Under the pieces are notes generated by a model. The model was given only the letters and a program-made list of their open reading frames with translations. It searched no databases and was not told the DNA's origin. From positions 19,554,501-19,618,500 of the forward strand of contig OX327684.1 in NCBI GenBank assembly GCA_946807835.1: a DNA stretch of 64,000 nucleotides. Direction: 5' to 3'. Below, piece by piece: positions 11,921 through 23,568 of the stretch; positions within the stretch are counted from its first letter, which is position 1; every line of letters begins with the position of its first letter. This DNA is from Ailanthus altissimus (lineage: Eukaryota; Streptophyta; Magnoliopsida; Sapindales; Simaroubaceae). Both the position numbers and the translations under genes were made by a program.

Positions 11921-13483
11921 TTAAGAAAATAAAGAAATTAGTTTTTTAACAAGAAAACTTTTAGGTTGAATGAATGCATTGTGACTTGAACATGGCAGCA
12001 ACTTATATAGTCCCTTCATAGCCATTCCCTTGAGCAACAAAGTTCTCATCACCTTGTCCTTAATGAAACAACAGTTAGCATAAAATTCAATAAAAATTGA
12101 ATTATCATGTATTAGTTTTGACACATTTATCAGGTTTTTGGTTATAGAAGGGACACATAATAGATCTTTAAGTATTAAACTCTTGTTAGTTACTATTTTT
12201 AACAATGCATTACCAATATAAGCAATCTTAAATCCATGACCATTCCTAATAACTAATTGATCCATACCTACATAATCAGCTTTGTTAGTGAGATTTCCTT
12301 CATCAAAGGTCAAGTAATGAGTTGCACCTGAATCTAGATACCAGCCTTGATCAGCTAAATCTTCATAAGTGATTGGTGCAACAAGATGAGCAACTCTATG
12401 CATGTTGCTTCCTGAGTTTCCAAGGCCTTGATTTCTAGAGAAAGGATTAGGATTTCCAAAGTTCAGCATTTGATTTTGTGGCATATAATCACCATTGAAT
12501 CTATAATAACATTTGGCTGCACTGTGGCCCTGCTTTTCACAAATCTAACATATCAACTTTACACCAACTCTTCTATAGTTAAATCCTCTGCCTCATTGTT
12601 GGCCTTGAAACCTTCCTCTACCACTGGTACCAAAACCATCTCTATTATATCCAAAACCTCCTTCATTGTAACCAAAATTTCCAGCATTCACCATATTAGA
12701 GTTAACATAACTATTGTTATTACCACCTCTACTACAAAAATTAGCACCTCCTCTCTTAGTTCCTTTTTGTGCAAAATTAGCACTGAAGAGATTCTGATTG
12801 TTTGCCTTTCCAGAAGAATCAGATGTAATTCTACTCTCTTGAGTTAATAACATTGAGTATGCCTCATTCAACATTATAGTATCCAATTTACTACTTATCA
12901 TTGTTACAATAGCATTATATTCAAGACAAACACCAATTCCAATAATTAAGTAAGTCATAAATTCCTCATTATCAACTTTGTAACCAACTATTGTTAATTC
13001 ATCAACCATTTTCTTAAGTTTAAAAAAATATTCAGACATTGTCATTTGATTCTTCCTTAACAACGCCTACTACATTTTTAATTGAATAATCTTAGCTTTA
13101 GATGTGGAGCAAAATTGTTTGTTTATGTTCGTCCATAACTCAAAGGAAGACTTACAATCAATTACAAGGCCGAGAATATTATCAGATATAGTTGAGAACA
13201 ACTAGCTAAGCATGATCTAATGAAGTCTCATCCAGGTTTCAAAAGTAGGATTGATTTCAATAAAATCCTCTTCATCTTCACAATCATGAGACTGAGTTGT
13301 CCTTACAAATTGATTTGGACAAATGCTTCTGCCATTCACAAAATCTTCAAATCTATTTGCCTTTATCACAGTAAGAACCTGTGATCACCATTTTATAAAA
13401 TTGGATCAATCAAGTTTTATGGTTGTTGAGAAAGCTTAAGTGAAAGGTTGTACAAGTCCAGTGTTTAAAGTTGTAGAAGACAT
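11921..13483 (-). pseudogene. Copia B gag-protease
   Basis: The likely start ATG is at 13483 (MSSTTLNTG). Stops follow soon after, and the largest gag piece is 12593-13063. A CCHC zinc knuckle lies near 12500-12580 (pattern C-x2-C-x4-H-x4-C with EKQGHSAAKC), but the codon after its first cysteine is TAG. Protease follows in 11921-12484 with the active-site motif DSGAT at residue 51 of that frame (about 12334). The region would encode the capsid and the processing protease. Confidence 0.85.
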
Positions 13484-13508
13484 ACTTGATGAATTGACGT
13501 TTGTCAAT

Positions 13509-13521
13509 GGCTCTGATACCA
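13509..13521 (-). promoter_or_regulatory. Copia B primer-binding site
   Basis: The minus strand reads TGGTATCAGAGCC, matching the initiator Met tRNA 3' end. It lies 5 bp inside the LTR boundary at 13527. Confidence 0.9.
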
Positions 13522-13526
13522 CGAAA

Positions 13527-13945
13527 TGAACTGAGATGACAATGTTTGGTATCTAAGAAATTGAGAGAAAGTTAAGACAGAAAACTCTGAATGCAATGTT
13601 ATTGATCTTAACTAAAAAGATTACACATTGTCTTATATTCTTGCAGTTATAAGAGAATGAAGAAAAACAAATTGTAACTACTTGTAAAACAAACTATTGG
13701 CTCGAAAAATAAATAATTGTTACAATTCTATTATAACAAACTCCATGTTGGCAATCCTTGTAGTATCTTTGAACCAATTGATAATGCCAAGTCATCCATT
13801 CTTCAACTCAACATAGCATAGTAGCTAAATAACATAATTAATCATCTTCAGCTTAGTTCAGCAGATAACCCACCAATTTCCAACTTATTAGCTAACTAAC
13901 ACAGCTCCATCTTAGCAATCTAGCTGATTGCTCAGCTCAGCTTCA
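13527..13945 (-). repeat. 5' LTR of copia B (about 419 bp)
   Basis: The inner edge is set by the primer site; the plus strand starts TGAACTGAGATG. The outer edge is inferred from the matching inverted end CAGCTCAGCTTCA at 13945, giving TG...CA termini. The partner LTR is outside the window, so the outer edge is not confirmed. Confidence 0.6.
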
Positions 13946-14676
13946 TAAGCTGAACTACTCTTAATACTTCCTTGATATTTATGTGGAATACTCCAAAAGC
14001 AAATATCTAAATTTTGTTATATTCATTAATATAAAACAAAAAGCTTAAGGTAAGAAAAACAGTGTTAAAAAAAGAGAGAATTTGGAGAAGAATTGTAAAT
14101 TTAGAGGTTTATGTTTAACTTATATGGAATATAATACTCAACTATCAATCTATCATCCCTTTTGTTTATGCATGATTGTCTATGTTAGTGTCAAAAATAT
14201 TTTTAGGCATGATTCTATGTGTTTGTGTAAAATGAAAAAAAATAAAAATAATTGATAGTATTTCATCATGAAACATGATTTTATATATTTGGAGTTCAAT
14301 CAATCACCATGAAAAAATGGAAGAAAAATAATTGTTACCGATGCAAGAGACAATGACAAATGGAGAATGACAAATTGGTAAAAGATTAAGATATGGATCG
14401 CATACAAGAAGAAAGAACTTTCAGCGCAAATAATTGTATATCAATTTGCATAAAAAGTTGCTCTCAAAATTTGAGCTTACTTATTATTTTGCGTTCAAGT
14501 GTGTGCTATAGTAATTTAAATTACAATCACATTCTTTTATAAGGCTACAAAATGTGTATTTTTTTTCACCATTCAAGCTTTACCACCTGATTACTGATTT
14601 ATCAATTCCGGAGGTGGTAAAGATATTGAGAGCATGAAGTACAACACCTCCTAAACGACAATTCCTAAACCACAAT
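13946..14676. other. No gene seen: 3' flank of the dead lyase gene
   Basis: This is AT-rich sequence without a coherent frame between the copia B LTR and the stop codon of the adenylosuccinate lyase remnant. It may hold the old 3' untranslated region. Nothing else is recognisable. Confidence 0.6.
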
Positions 14677-14940
14677 TCAATTACACGGTTCTAAGACCTT
14701 TGTGCCGTTCACCACATTGACAGCTTCATCTACATCCCTAGCCAATTTAGTGGCCGCTCCAACGTAGTTGTGGGGTGTTAACTCCAGAAGATCAGCCTTT
14801 GCATCTCCGGTAATTCTAAGCCTAAGATGAATTTTCTTATGCTAAAAACTTTAGTTACTGCTTTTCCCTGGTTAGCTCTTTTAGCTTCTCGTAAGGCTCT
14901 GGTACGTTATGCATTGGCGACGTTTGTGCGTAGATTTCTG
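14677..14940 (-). pseudogene. ADSL: ADSL remnant, last exon
   Basis: This contains VPEPYEKLKELTR, then a 1-bp deletion before GKAVT, another indel, then LLELTPHNYVGAA and a terminal stretch ending at a TGA (14677-14679). The last part is open for about 40 codons. The exon start is uncertain because the VMRRYG region is scrambled. Confidence 0.85.
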
Positions 14941-15126
14941 AACGGAAGAAAGGAGAAGTAACCAAGTGCTGCCAAGCAGGTAAAAGATCTATTGGCACAT
15001 TCGTCTTCTATCATTAGCACATGCCAGTAAATCATCGAAGTTTTAGGATCTAATAAGCAAACACAATGTAAAAAGTTGGAGAGATCAAATGATTGTAAAA
15101 GATAACAAGAACCAGAAGATACATAC

Positions 15127-15195
15127 AGTATGTATTGGTTCAGCAAGCACCTCCCATGCCTGGTTCAAGTCTTCACCCAATCGAGCTTCATTGAC
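15127..15195 (-). pseudogene. ADSL: ADSL remnant, exon 8
   Basis: This 69-bp exon is open, reads VNEARLGEDLNQAWEVLAEP and is flanked by an AG acceptor and a GTATGT donor. It is well preserved. Confidence 0.88.
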
Positions 15196-15452
15196 CTAGT
15201 AAGCAAAGCATATATCAATCCCTGTTTTCCTTTTAACAAAAATATTCACAATGTAAACCCAATATAAGCTTTCAGCTAAAACAATAAAATATGGCAAATT
15301 GAGGTGCTAGGTCTCCTAAGTTTCAAAAATAAACAGTGCATGACCAAGATATGACAATAATACTTTTACACGTAAGCAGCCTCCAAATAACCTTCAATCA
15401 CTTCAGTTTTCACCAATACAGCACATATTAACCAGCAATAATAGACCTTTCA

Positions 15453-15623
<171 letters not shown>

Positions 15624-15745
15624 CTACTGCCCATAATCTATTCATGCGTAACATTGAAACATCTAAGGCTTTCTGCAGGCAATATCTTTGGAGTTTTACT
15701 CATGAAGCTCTGTAGATTACACCTACTTAAGAAATGACATACTCA

Positions 15746-15960
<215 letters not shown>

Positions 15961-16018
15961 CTGCGTCAAATATTGTGAAAATGAATTGAATCATTGTACA
16001 ACAGAAAAAGATCTACTA

Positions 16019-16165
<147 letters not shown>

Positions 16166-16394
16166 CTGCAAAACAAGTAAAACAGAGAAAATTTAAGTTT
16201 AAAATTTAAATAATTAACGTACTTAAAAAGTTTGCATTTGTTATCAACCTTCTAATTAATGTGTACTCAAAAGGTCCCTTACAAGTTTCTCCATTGAAAA
16301 CAATATTTACTTTGCATGTCCATCTAAGGAATAGTTATGTGAACACTTGAATACTTCTAATCTAGCAAGCGGTTAAAAGGAGCAATAAACATAC

Positions 16395-16604
16395 CTGAGT
16401 AACATAGGGTTTCATACTCAATCCAAGAGAATTCACAAACTCTTCCGCAATTTGAGGCCAGTTAACATTGGGATGTGCATTGTAATTTCCAACTGCACCA
16501 GCAAATTTCCCCATTATCTCAACTTGAGAAATTTCCTGCCTTTCTCTGCTTAACCTGACAGCAAAGACTGACATTTCTTTTCCCAAAGTTATTGGTGAAG
16601 CCGT
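16395..16604 (-). pseudogene. ADSL: ADSL remnant, exon 4
   Basis: This reads ITLGKEMSVFAVRLSRERQ, FAGAVGNYNA and NVNWPQIAEEFV and is open throughout. Five residues expected after NYNAH are missing (15-bp in-frame deletion). Acceptor CTGCAG and donor GTATGT are intact. Confidence 0.92.
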
Positions 16605-17592
16605 CTGCAGGCGAATAACAAAAGATTGATTTTTTTCCAATTAATCACTTTAACAGGTAGTAAGGGAATCATAAATGGAATTGGATGGATAAAAGAGGTT
16701 CTAACATCAATCAAAAGGTTGACACTATAAGATAAATTAGACAAACATATCCAACATAAGTCAAACAACAAAAAGGGAAGAGTTCGGAGTTCCTTAAAAA
16801 AAATATAACTTATATACAATCATGAACGGACTAGTTGCCCCTATTCCACCAAATCCTTAACCTTTTCCATCAGTTGAAGATAGTGGTTCCTAGTTGTTTT
16901 AGTACTTATCATCTATTTGATCTCACCTGCCCGACATGGCATGCCATCACTCTTCCGTTGTGAATTCCGTTTTACTCATTCGTTCAATCGTTATGTTAGC
17001 TATGACATCTAGAATGTAACTCTTTAGGTAAATTTTATATCGCCAAGATATAGAAGAGATGTTGAGTTTATAAGGAGTAATTCACACCTTAATTAGTAAG
17101 ATGTGTTTTGGGTGAATGACGCTTACGTGAAGCCCAAGAACAAAATTATATAGATTTAGGCCCAAAGCGGACAATATCTTACTAGGTCTAGGTTAAGTCA
17201 TGACAGATGATATTAGAACCACTCTTGATGTCCTCTTGGGTGGTGGTGAGGCAAACCTCAATGAGAATGATGAGTCCCTAAGGGGGGTGTATGTAACACC
17301 CTAGACAAATCCCACATCGATAAGATACGGGAGAGATGTTAGGTTTATAAGGGATAATCCATATCTTAATTGGTAAGATACGTTTTGAGTGAATAATGTT
17401 TGTGTGAAGTTCAAGAACAAAACCGTACGGGCTTGGGCATAAAGCATACAATATCTTGTCAGGTCTAGGTTGGGTTATGATAGAAAGACGCATTTTGAGT
17501 GAAGGATGCTTACGTAAAGCCTAAGAACAAAATTATGCAGGCTTGGGCTCAAAGTGGGTAATATTTTGCCAAGTCTAGGTTGAGTCATGACA

Positions 17593-20053
17593 GAAATATA
17601 ATACCCATTTTTACAGGACAATAAAAAACAATTACGAGAAAATTATCCAATTTTTATTTAAACTTAAGGATAAATGGATGAGATAAACCTTGAAATTTTA
17701 AAGCGCGTAATATTTGAGAATACGTTGCAAAAAAAGGGGGGATAACTAATAATAAAAGAGAGATGTGTGTGGGAAGAAAAAATGAGAAAAATGTGTGTTT
17801 AAAGTGATTATTGAAAGAAGGCAATTATGAGTTAAAGAAATTTGAGATGTGATTTTAGAGATAATGGAAAGTGTTCGTGATAAAAATAAATTTATATAAC
17901 GCTAAGTTTATTAATGATTGATTTTTAGTTTGTGAATTTTTACTTACTTCTCTTTTTTTTTTCACATTATAAAAGGAGAAAAAAATACTAAGTAAAAAGA
18001 AAATTTTAAAAGAAACCAAGATTGATTCTGAAAATTGTGAGTGAATTATATTTATAAAATATATTTTATTATTTATATTTTTTTATAGTTAAATTTCGTG
18101 ATTAATTAGTTTATAATTCAACAAAATTATTTTTTGAATCAATTACACATATTCGTTTGGCTTAGATAACTCTTTGTTATTTTTAATTTTTAAAGCAAGA
18201 TAACGCAATTATATCTTCGATTTTCAAGGGAAATGTCATAGGTTCTATTAGCATCAAATTAAAGAGTTATATATGATTTGGAAAGTATAGTTTTTTTTTC
18301 TTTCTTTTAGTTAAATAATTCTTTTTTGGAATTTTCAAAATACTCTATGAAAAGCAAAGAGTTATTGCTTATTCCTTTTTTTTTTCAAACGATCTGTGAT
18401 CAATTATCTATTCCAATGTATCGGCAAATTAATTACACGTATTATTTTATAGTTTTAATTCTGACAAACTTATATTTATGAATCATTATTGCTGCTATTC
18501 ACAAATATTCAGTTTATATGTATACCTTGTCTAATATATATTTTTAACAATTTTAATGATATACTATGAGACGAGGATTTTATAAATATTTATTTTAGCA
18601 TAAAAATCTATAGTGTTTATTTTCTTTAGAGACTAGATAAATTAATTTTAGATAAACTATGATATTCAAGATGTTAGGAACGTGTGCTTTAAAAGAGGAG
18701 AATTCACAGAAATTTTGATATAAAAAACAAAGATCTATTATAATTATTCTTTTCACTTAGTATAACTATTATGTGTTTTTTTTTACTATAGAATCTTGCT
18801 TAATAAGGTGAATTTTAAATATGTCTTTGAAATTATAATTTTCTTTTTAGTAATTACTTAAGCCATCGCACAACATTTTCTTATTTTAACTTAATTGTAC
18901 TTGCTAAAACTGTAATTACTCGGAATAATAGTAAAATGATTTCTTTATAGATTTTAGATGAGGTTAAGTTACGCGGCTTAATTATAATAGATTGATTCTT
19001 TCTATTTAGACATTAGTATGTTTACTAAATGTTTTTAGTGGCATTAAAAATATTCAAAACTTCTCATGCATTTTATTTATTAAATTGTTATTGTATTTTT
19101 GTGATGAAATTTTTAGAATAAGGTTATTTTAGATAAATTAATTACAAAGTCTTATAATAATATCATTTTAGATAAGACTAAGTGACTTTTAAGTCGCCTA
19201 ATATGTACCTTCCCTTATTCAGTTACAAATTTAGATACAGATCTTTTGGATTTGTTCAAGCACACACAGAGATTTTGGGTCGTGTGTTTGAATGCTTAGC
19301 TCTTTGAGGGCATTATTCTGCGCATATGTGTACAACCAATTAGAAATTTTGCTCTGTCTGTGCGATTTAATGCCGCTAGGTGTATAATCAGCTTATCCTT
19401 TTTGCTCTATTTGTGTGTTAATAGTTACACCAAATGTATGACCAATTATTTCTCTTAGATACTTATTTGGTGTTTTTTTTTTCTTCAATTACTAGTATAA
19501 TATTTAAATCAGAAGTTCAGTCAAATTATTTTTACAAAAAGATGAAAATTTTACAAGTTTTCTTAAGTGTAAAATATTTTGTTAAATATTACATATGGAT
19601 TTAGTATGTTCTAAATGAGTTTTCTTTTTATAATATGGTGTTATAGTTAACATAGTATAATGTAAGAAATATATTTTGAATATATACGTGTCTACTCACA
19701 AAGTCTTATGCTCACCTTCTTTTCTCTAAATTGTTTTCCCTCCAGATTGTTTCGTTGTAGCTAGAGCATGTTAGTTTTCTTAAGGTCGATCACGAAGTAC
19801 TACAAAAGATTTCTTAATTTCTTTCTCTTATTAGAACTTAGTAGGGATATTTTGGTATTAGTGTTTATGGATGATAATTTTATTTTCTCAATTTTGTTAT
19901 CACTCATAGAATACTTTCTTGTTATATTTTTATTTTTCTTTCTTTCGAGAAAATTTTATGATTGAATAAATTTTGGTACACTGAGTTTTACTCAAGTTAA
20001 CCGTGATAAAAGTTAGAACATGCCTAACCATAAGATAAGTTGGGTCATTTCAG
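17593..20053. other. 2.46-kb AT-rich insert in the TRIM array, possible solo LTR
   Basis: No protein domain is visible. The left edge reads TATAATACCCA and the right edge GTTGGGTCATTTCA, directly before TTGGTATCAGAGCC. TGTAATACCC...CA ends and a 2-4 kb length suit a long Tekay-type Ty3/gypsy LTR, so a solo LTR is a reasonable guess. No clear target duplication was found. The plus-strand frame at 19768 is leucine/phenylalanine-rich and probably not a gene. Confidence 0.4.
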
Positions 20054-20054
20054 T

Positions 20055-20067
20055 TGGTATCAGAGCC
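20055..20067 (+). promoter_or_regulatory. TRIM primer-binding site
   Basis: TGGTATCAGAGCC is a perfect initiator Met tRNA primer site at the start of a TRIM internal domain. The equivalent site near 17208 has decayed to TGATATTAGAACC. Confidence 0.85.
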
Positions 20068-20440
20068 ACTCCCAATGTCTTTTTGGGCGATGGTGGGGCA
20101 AACCTCAGCGATGATGGTAAGTCCCTAAAGGGGGGGTGTATATAACACCCTAGACAAATTCCACATAGCCAAAGCACTGGAGAGATGCTGGATTTATAAG
20201 AGGTGATCTACACCTTAATTGACAAGACGTATTTTAGGTGAAAGACGCTTGCATGAAGCTTAAGAATAAAATCATGTGGGCTTAAACAAAAAACGATCAA
20301 TATCTTACTAGATTTAAGTTGAAATATGACACAGAATCATAGCAACAGTCAACACTATAGAGCATCAACAATTAGTATACAGTATGAATAACGTGATTCT
20401 AATCACAAGCAAATTTATAGTCTTAACTAACCATGAGCTA

Positions 20441-20624
20441 CCTGACCATGAGTGCAAGAAAGCATAGGAATATGTTCATTATCTTTTGTCATGTCATATA
20501 GTGCCTTTATCAATTTATCCATTACTGGAAACATGACTTTGTTTATTGCTTCTTTCAACATCAATGCATGGGCAAGAATGTTGATGTCTTCAGATGTGCA
20601 AGCAAAATGAAAAAACTTAAGCAC
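20441..20624 (-). pseudogene. ADSL: ADSL remnant, exon 3
   Basis: This is open and reads FFHFACTSEDIN, then ALMLKEAINKVMFPVMD and THGQ. The conserved Arg before THGQ is Cys (SCTHGQ). The splice sites are usable. Confidence 0.92.
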
Positions 20625-20633
20625 CTGCTCTGT

Positions 20634-20690
20634 ATGTGTGTGTGTGTGCGCTCGCGTGTGTGAGAGAGAAAGAGAGAGAAATAGACACAT
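20634..20690. repeat. GT/GA microsatellite in a lyase intron
   Basis: (TG)n with an internal CGCTCGCG interruption runs into (GA)n, between lyase exons 2 and 3. Confidence 0.9.
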
Positions 20691-20754
20691 TCATTTATAT
20701 AAGAAAAAGAAAAGGTTATTTTAGAAACTAAAGGAACAATGATGTAAATTCCAA

Positions 20755-20970
20755 CTTTGCAATCTCTAGTTGTGATTTGCACTTTAGTTTCAAGAAGTAT
20801 TCCACTGCATTGACATCATGGTTTGTCACTTTCTCAATGCTTTTCACTTCTAAGGCGTCATCTATATTAAATCCATCAATCACTCATTGCAAATAAGAAT
20901 TAGCTTATTCACTGAAACTTCGGACCTCTGTCACTTCAGGAATTTGTGATAGCTTTAGCAACTATTTGAT
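20755..20970 (-). pseudogene. ADSL: ADSL remnant, exon 2
   Basis: This reads LLKLSQIPEVTEV, DDALEVKSIEKVTNHDV and AVEYFLKLKC. There are three in-frame stops, including TAG for the Trp before LLKL. The donor GT is changed to TT. The solo LTR begins 8 bp upstream of the exon. Confidence 0.9.
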
Positions 20971-20977
20971 CTGGCAA

Positions 20978-23091
20978 TGTTGACAGATCTAAAGCACGTG
21001 TGGGTGTATGCATGTGCAATTGTGTCTATTGCCTAAATACATGTCATATACGAATTTAAATCCAACGGAAGCGTGAAACATGCAATAAACACAATAAATA
21101 AATATATTAATCACATTAATATATTAGCAGTATAGAGAACTCACCACAACGTGTAACGTTATACACGTATTTCCTTAGAGTCCGCATAGAGACCAACTCG
21201 TGTGTAGTTCTAGTCACCAACTCGGTGGGCTTGGTAAGCTAGAACAGCAGTTCGATATTCAGCCTGGGATTAACTCTTAATCCTCTAAATGACTGGTGTG
21301 TGATTTTATCCTTTTCTCCAAAAGGATGAGAAATGGAGAGTTTGAAACAATCTAACATTACTTTAATTGAAAGTATAAAGAAAAATGAAACAATTTTATT
21401 TTTTCTTATTTTTTTTGCTTTTTCTCTTCTTCTTCTTCTTTCTTTTTTCTCTTTCTCTCCATTTCCCTTATCTTTCTCTCAGCCAAATTTGGCCCTCCAA
21501 ATCACACACAAGCACTCACTCTCTCTTTCTCTCTTTTTTTATATATATATAATATAATAATAATATATCATATAATATAATATAATATATAATATAAATA
21601 ATATAAACAATAATATAATAATATATTATATAATATAAAAAAGAGATATTTGATTATTTAATAATTAAATAATCAAACTGAGAAATGACTATTTTACCCC
21701 TAATAAATAGTTACTAAATTTACCCTCTAGTGGGTCCTACCAAATACCACACTTGGGTAAACTCCACTGAGAGTCCACAATACGCTACGTATCATTATAC
21801 AATTAGTAAATAATAATTATTGAATAATTGTTATATTTAACACTTAAATACAGATAGTACGCATTCTCGTTGTAATGTTGAATATTGTTGGATTAAATAA
21901 TTTAATCTGGCACGCTGCCCTAGTGTACAACGAGTACACTCTATATCACGGGACTCCCTAGGTCCTACGCCCCATTCATCAAATGAAACTATTTCATAAG
22001 TCTGTGAGCAATGCCCCATGCACACGTCACGGATATACAAATCAACGCGTGGAACCATACAAGCTGAGGTTACAACGCATACGTATAGTCCTTCTGTCAT
22101 GATATCCTAGATGTGCGGGAATATAGATTATCACCGTCAAATCCCCTTGTGCTCATTCATATCCTATCTCAAGACTTGTATCTCACTGAACAATATGTGC
22201 AAACTCATTTGCCATATTGTTCCACCCTGGCGGAACTCTTTCCCGAGATAATTGCTTGTGGCCACAAGACTTTTTGAGATACAATCTCAAAACATCTGGA
22301 TATCTAATCCATATGAAAGCTGACAGATTCTATATCTATACGCACCGGACTCCATAAGCATCGAACCATACTTAACAATATCCAGATGTTACACTATGAA
22401 AGGTCTGTGACATGCGCGAAACCAAAGTATGATGGATCACTTACAAGCCCACCGTGGCACTCAGGTCAAAGGACCACATATACTATTCAACTCGAGAGGA
22501 CCCTCCGTTGACAGCTTATATAGAATGTCTATTAGAGGCCCTCGTGAGTCTGTCTCATATCTAGTCCTAACTGGATACCCATATGTCAATACAAGCTCCA
22601 AGCTCATAGTCGACTAGGAACGACCATTTATACCATATAGGTATGACATATGCTGATCTATATAAAGGTATCCACCGACAGACTTACATCAGCAGAAATA
22701 GATCAAGGATAATTATTTGAGAACAAACTTGCGCAACTTGCATTTTCTAGTATTTGATTGTAACTCTTGCAATTATGCAGTTACTGGTATATTCTCAGGT
22801 CTATGTCTCATTATAGACAAGGCTCCAACTTTTAGATTTGCTGAGTATTATAACCAGCTAACACTTAGCTGTGCTAATATTTAGTAATTATATGTCTCAG
22901 CATGACTAATTATGAGCCCTTATATAAACTCTTTTAGATCTGATCCGAACTCCTTCAAATCTACAATGTCTATAACGATACATGCATAATACCATATAAA
23001 TGAGTATTAACAATTTAATGAGAATATACACTTATATAAATATAAAAATAAATGTACATTTATGGATGACACATAAACATCGACCTTAACA
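20978..23091 (-). repeat. Solo LTR of the Angela-like copia family (2114 bp)
   Basis: The plus strand starts TGTTGACAGATC and ends CGACCTTAACA, with imperfect inverted ends (TGTT...AACA). It is homologous to the LTR at 7299-9483 in opposite orientation and to the C1 and C2 LTRs. No primer site or polypurine tract adjoins either end. The flanks GGCAA and AGTAG do not match, so no target duplication is seen. It lies in intron 1 of the lyase remnant, 8 bp from exon 2. Confidence 0.8.
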
Positions 23092-23478
23092 AGTAGGGAG
23101 TTTAACAATTCAAAATCCCACTACAAAAAAATCCCTCTTTTACAACTTCTTCTACGATGGCTTTTATTACCGTCACAAAAGAGAAATAATTTTATTTAAA
23201 AAAAAAAGACAATTTACATAAGTTTTTATAAATACGTAAATAAGTCGCCTTCTTCAACTCATCGTAGCTCTTCTTTTGAGCTTGATCTGCCGTATATTGT
23301 CTATCTCAGTGACAGTAAACGATGTTGAATGTGTCTATGAGTAGGTCATCTACGAATGTAAAGCGTTTCAAGAAATTTTATTGTCGTTGACCATGACATC
23401 TTATGGATCTACGATCACCCCAACATTGATTTCACCATAAATTTCAAGTTTCTTTCCATTTTATTTTGCCATCATCAA

Positions 23479-23568
23479 TTTATTTGATTAATTATGCATT
23501 GACTTGGATTTATTAGGGTTAAATTTATTTGATTAATTATGCATTGACTTGGATTTATTAGGGTTAAA
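23479..23568. repeat. 45-bp tandem duplication in the CACTA element
   Basis: Two identical 45-bp units (23479-23523 and 23524-23568) begin TTTATTTGATTAATTATGCA. The lack of differences suggests a recent duplication. Confidence 0.9.

Larger units (their letters stand above)
7012..13945 (-). mobile_element. Ty1/copia element B (Ale-like), split and truncated
   Basis: This is a minus-strand copia element. It has a short 5' LTR (13527-13945), a primer site (13509-13521), gag, protease, integrase, reverse transcriptase and RNase H. RNase H is interrupted by a solo LTR (7299-9483), resumes at 7012-7298, and is cut by the insertion of C1 at 7011/7012. Its remaining 3' part would be left of the window. 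The RT/RNase H sequence, with DLGDFYYFLGIEV and SIVGALQY, resembles the Ale/Retrofit lineage. Gag and pol are broken by stops and frameshifts. Confidence 0.85.
17015..20331 (+). mobile_element. TRIM retrotransposon tandem array with a nested insert
   Basis: Non-coding miniature LTR elements lie head to tail. The order is LTR (17015-17205, 191 bp), internal domain (17206-17291), LTR (17292-17482, 191 bp), a 5'-truncated LTR (17483-17592), an unrelated 2.46-kb insert (17593-20053), internal domain (20054-20140) and LTR (20141-20331, 191 bp). Full LTRs start TGTAACACCC or a variant and end at or near CATGACA. Internal domains start with an initiator-Met primer site and end with an AAGGGGGG polypurine tract. 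The whole array is bracketed by TAGAA (17010-17014) and CAGAA (20332-20336), a near-perfect 5-bp target duplication. It sits in intron 3 of the lyase remnant. Confidence 0.85.

Noticed and set aside
19768..19965. Hydrophobic frame suggesting a small membrane protein
   Set aside because: Leu/Phe richness follows from T-rich DNA; no conserved counterpart or gene context.
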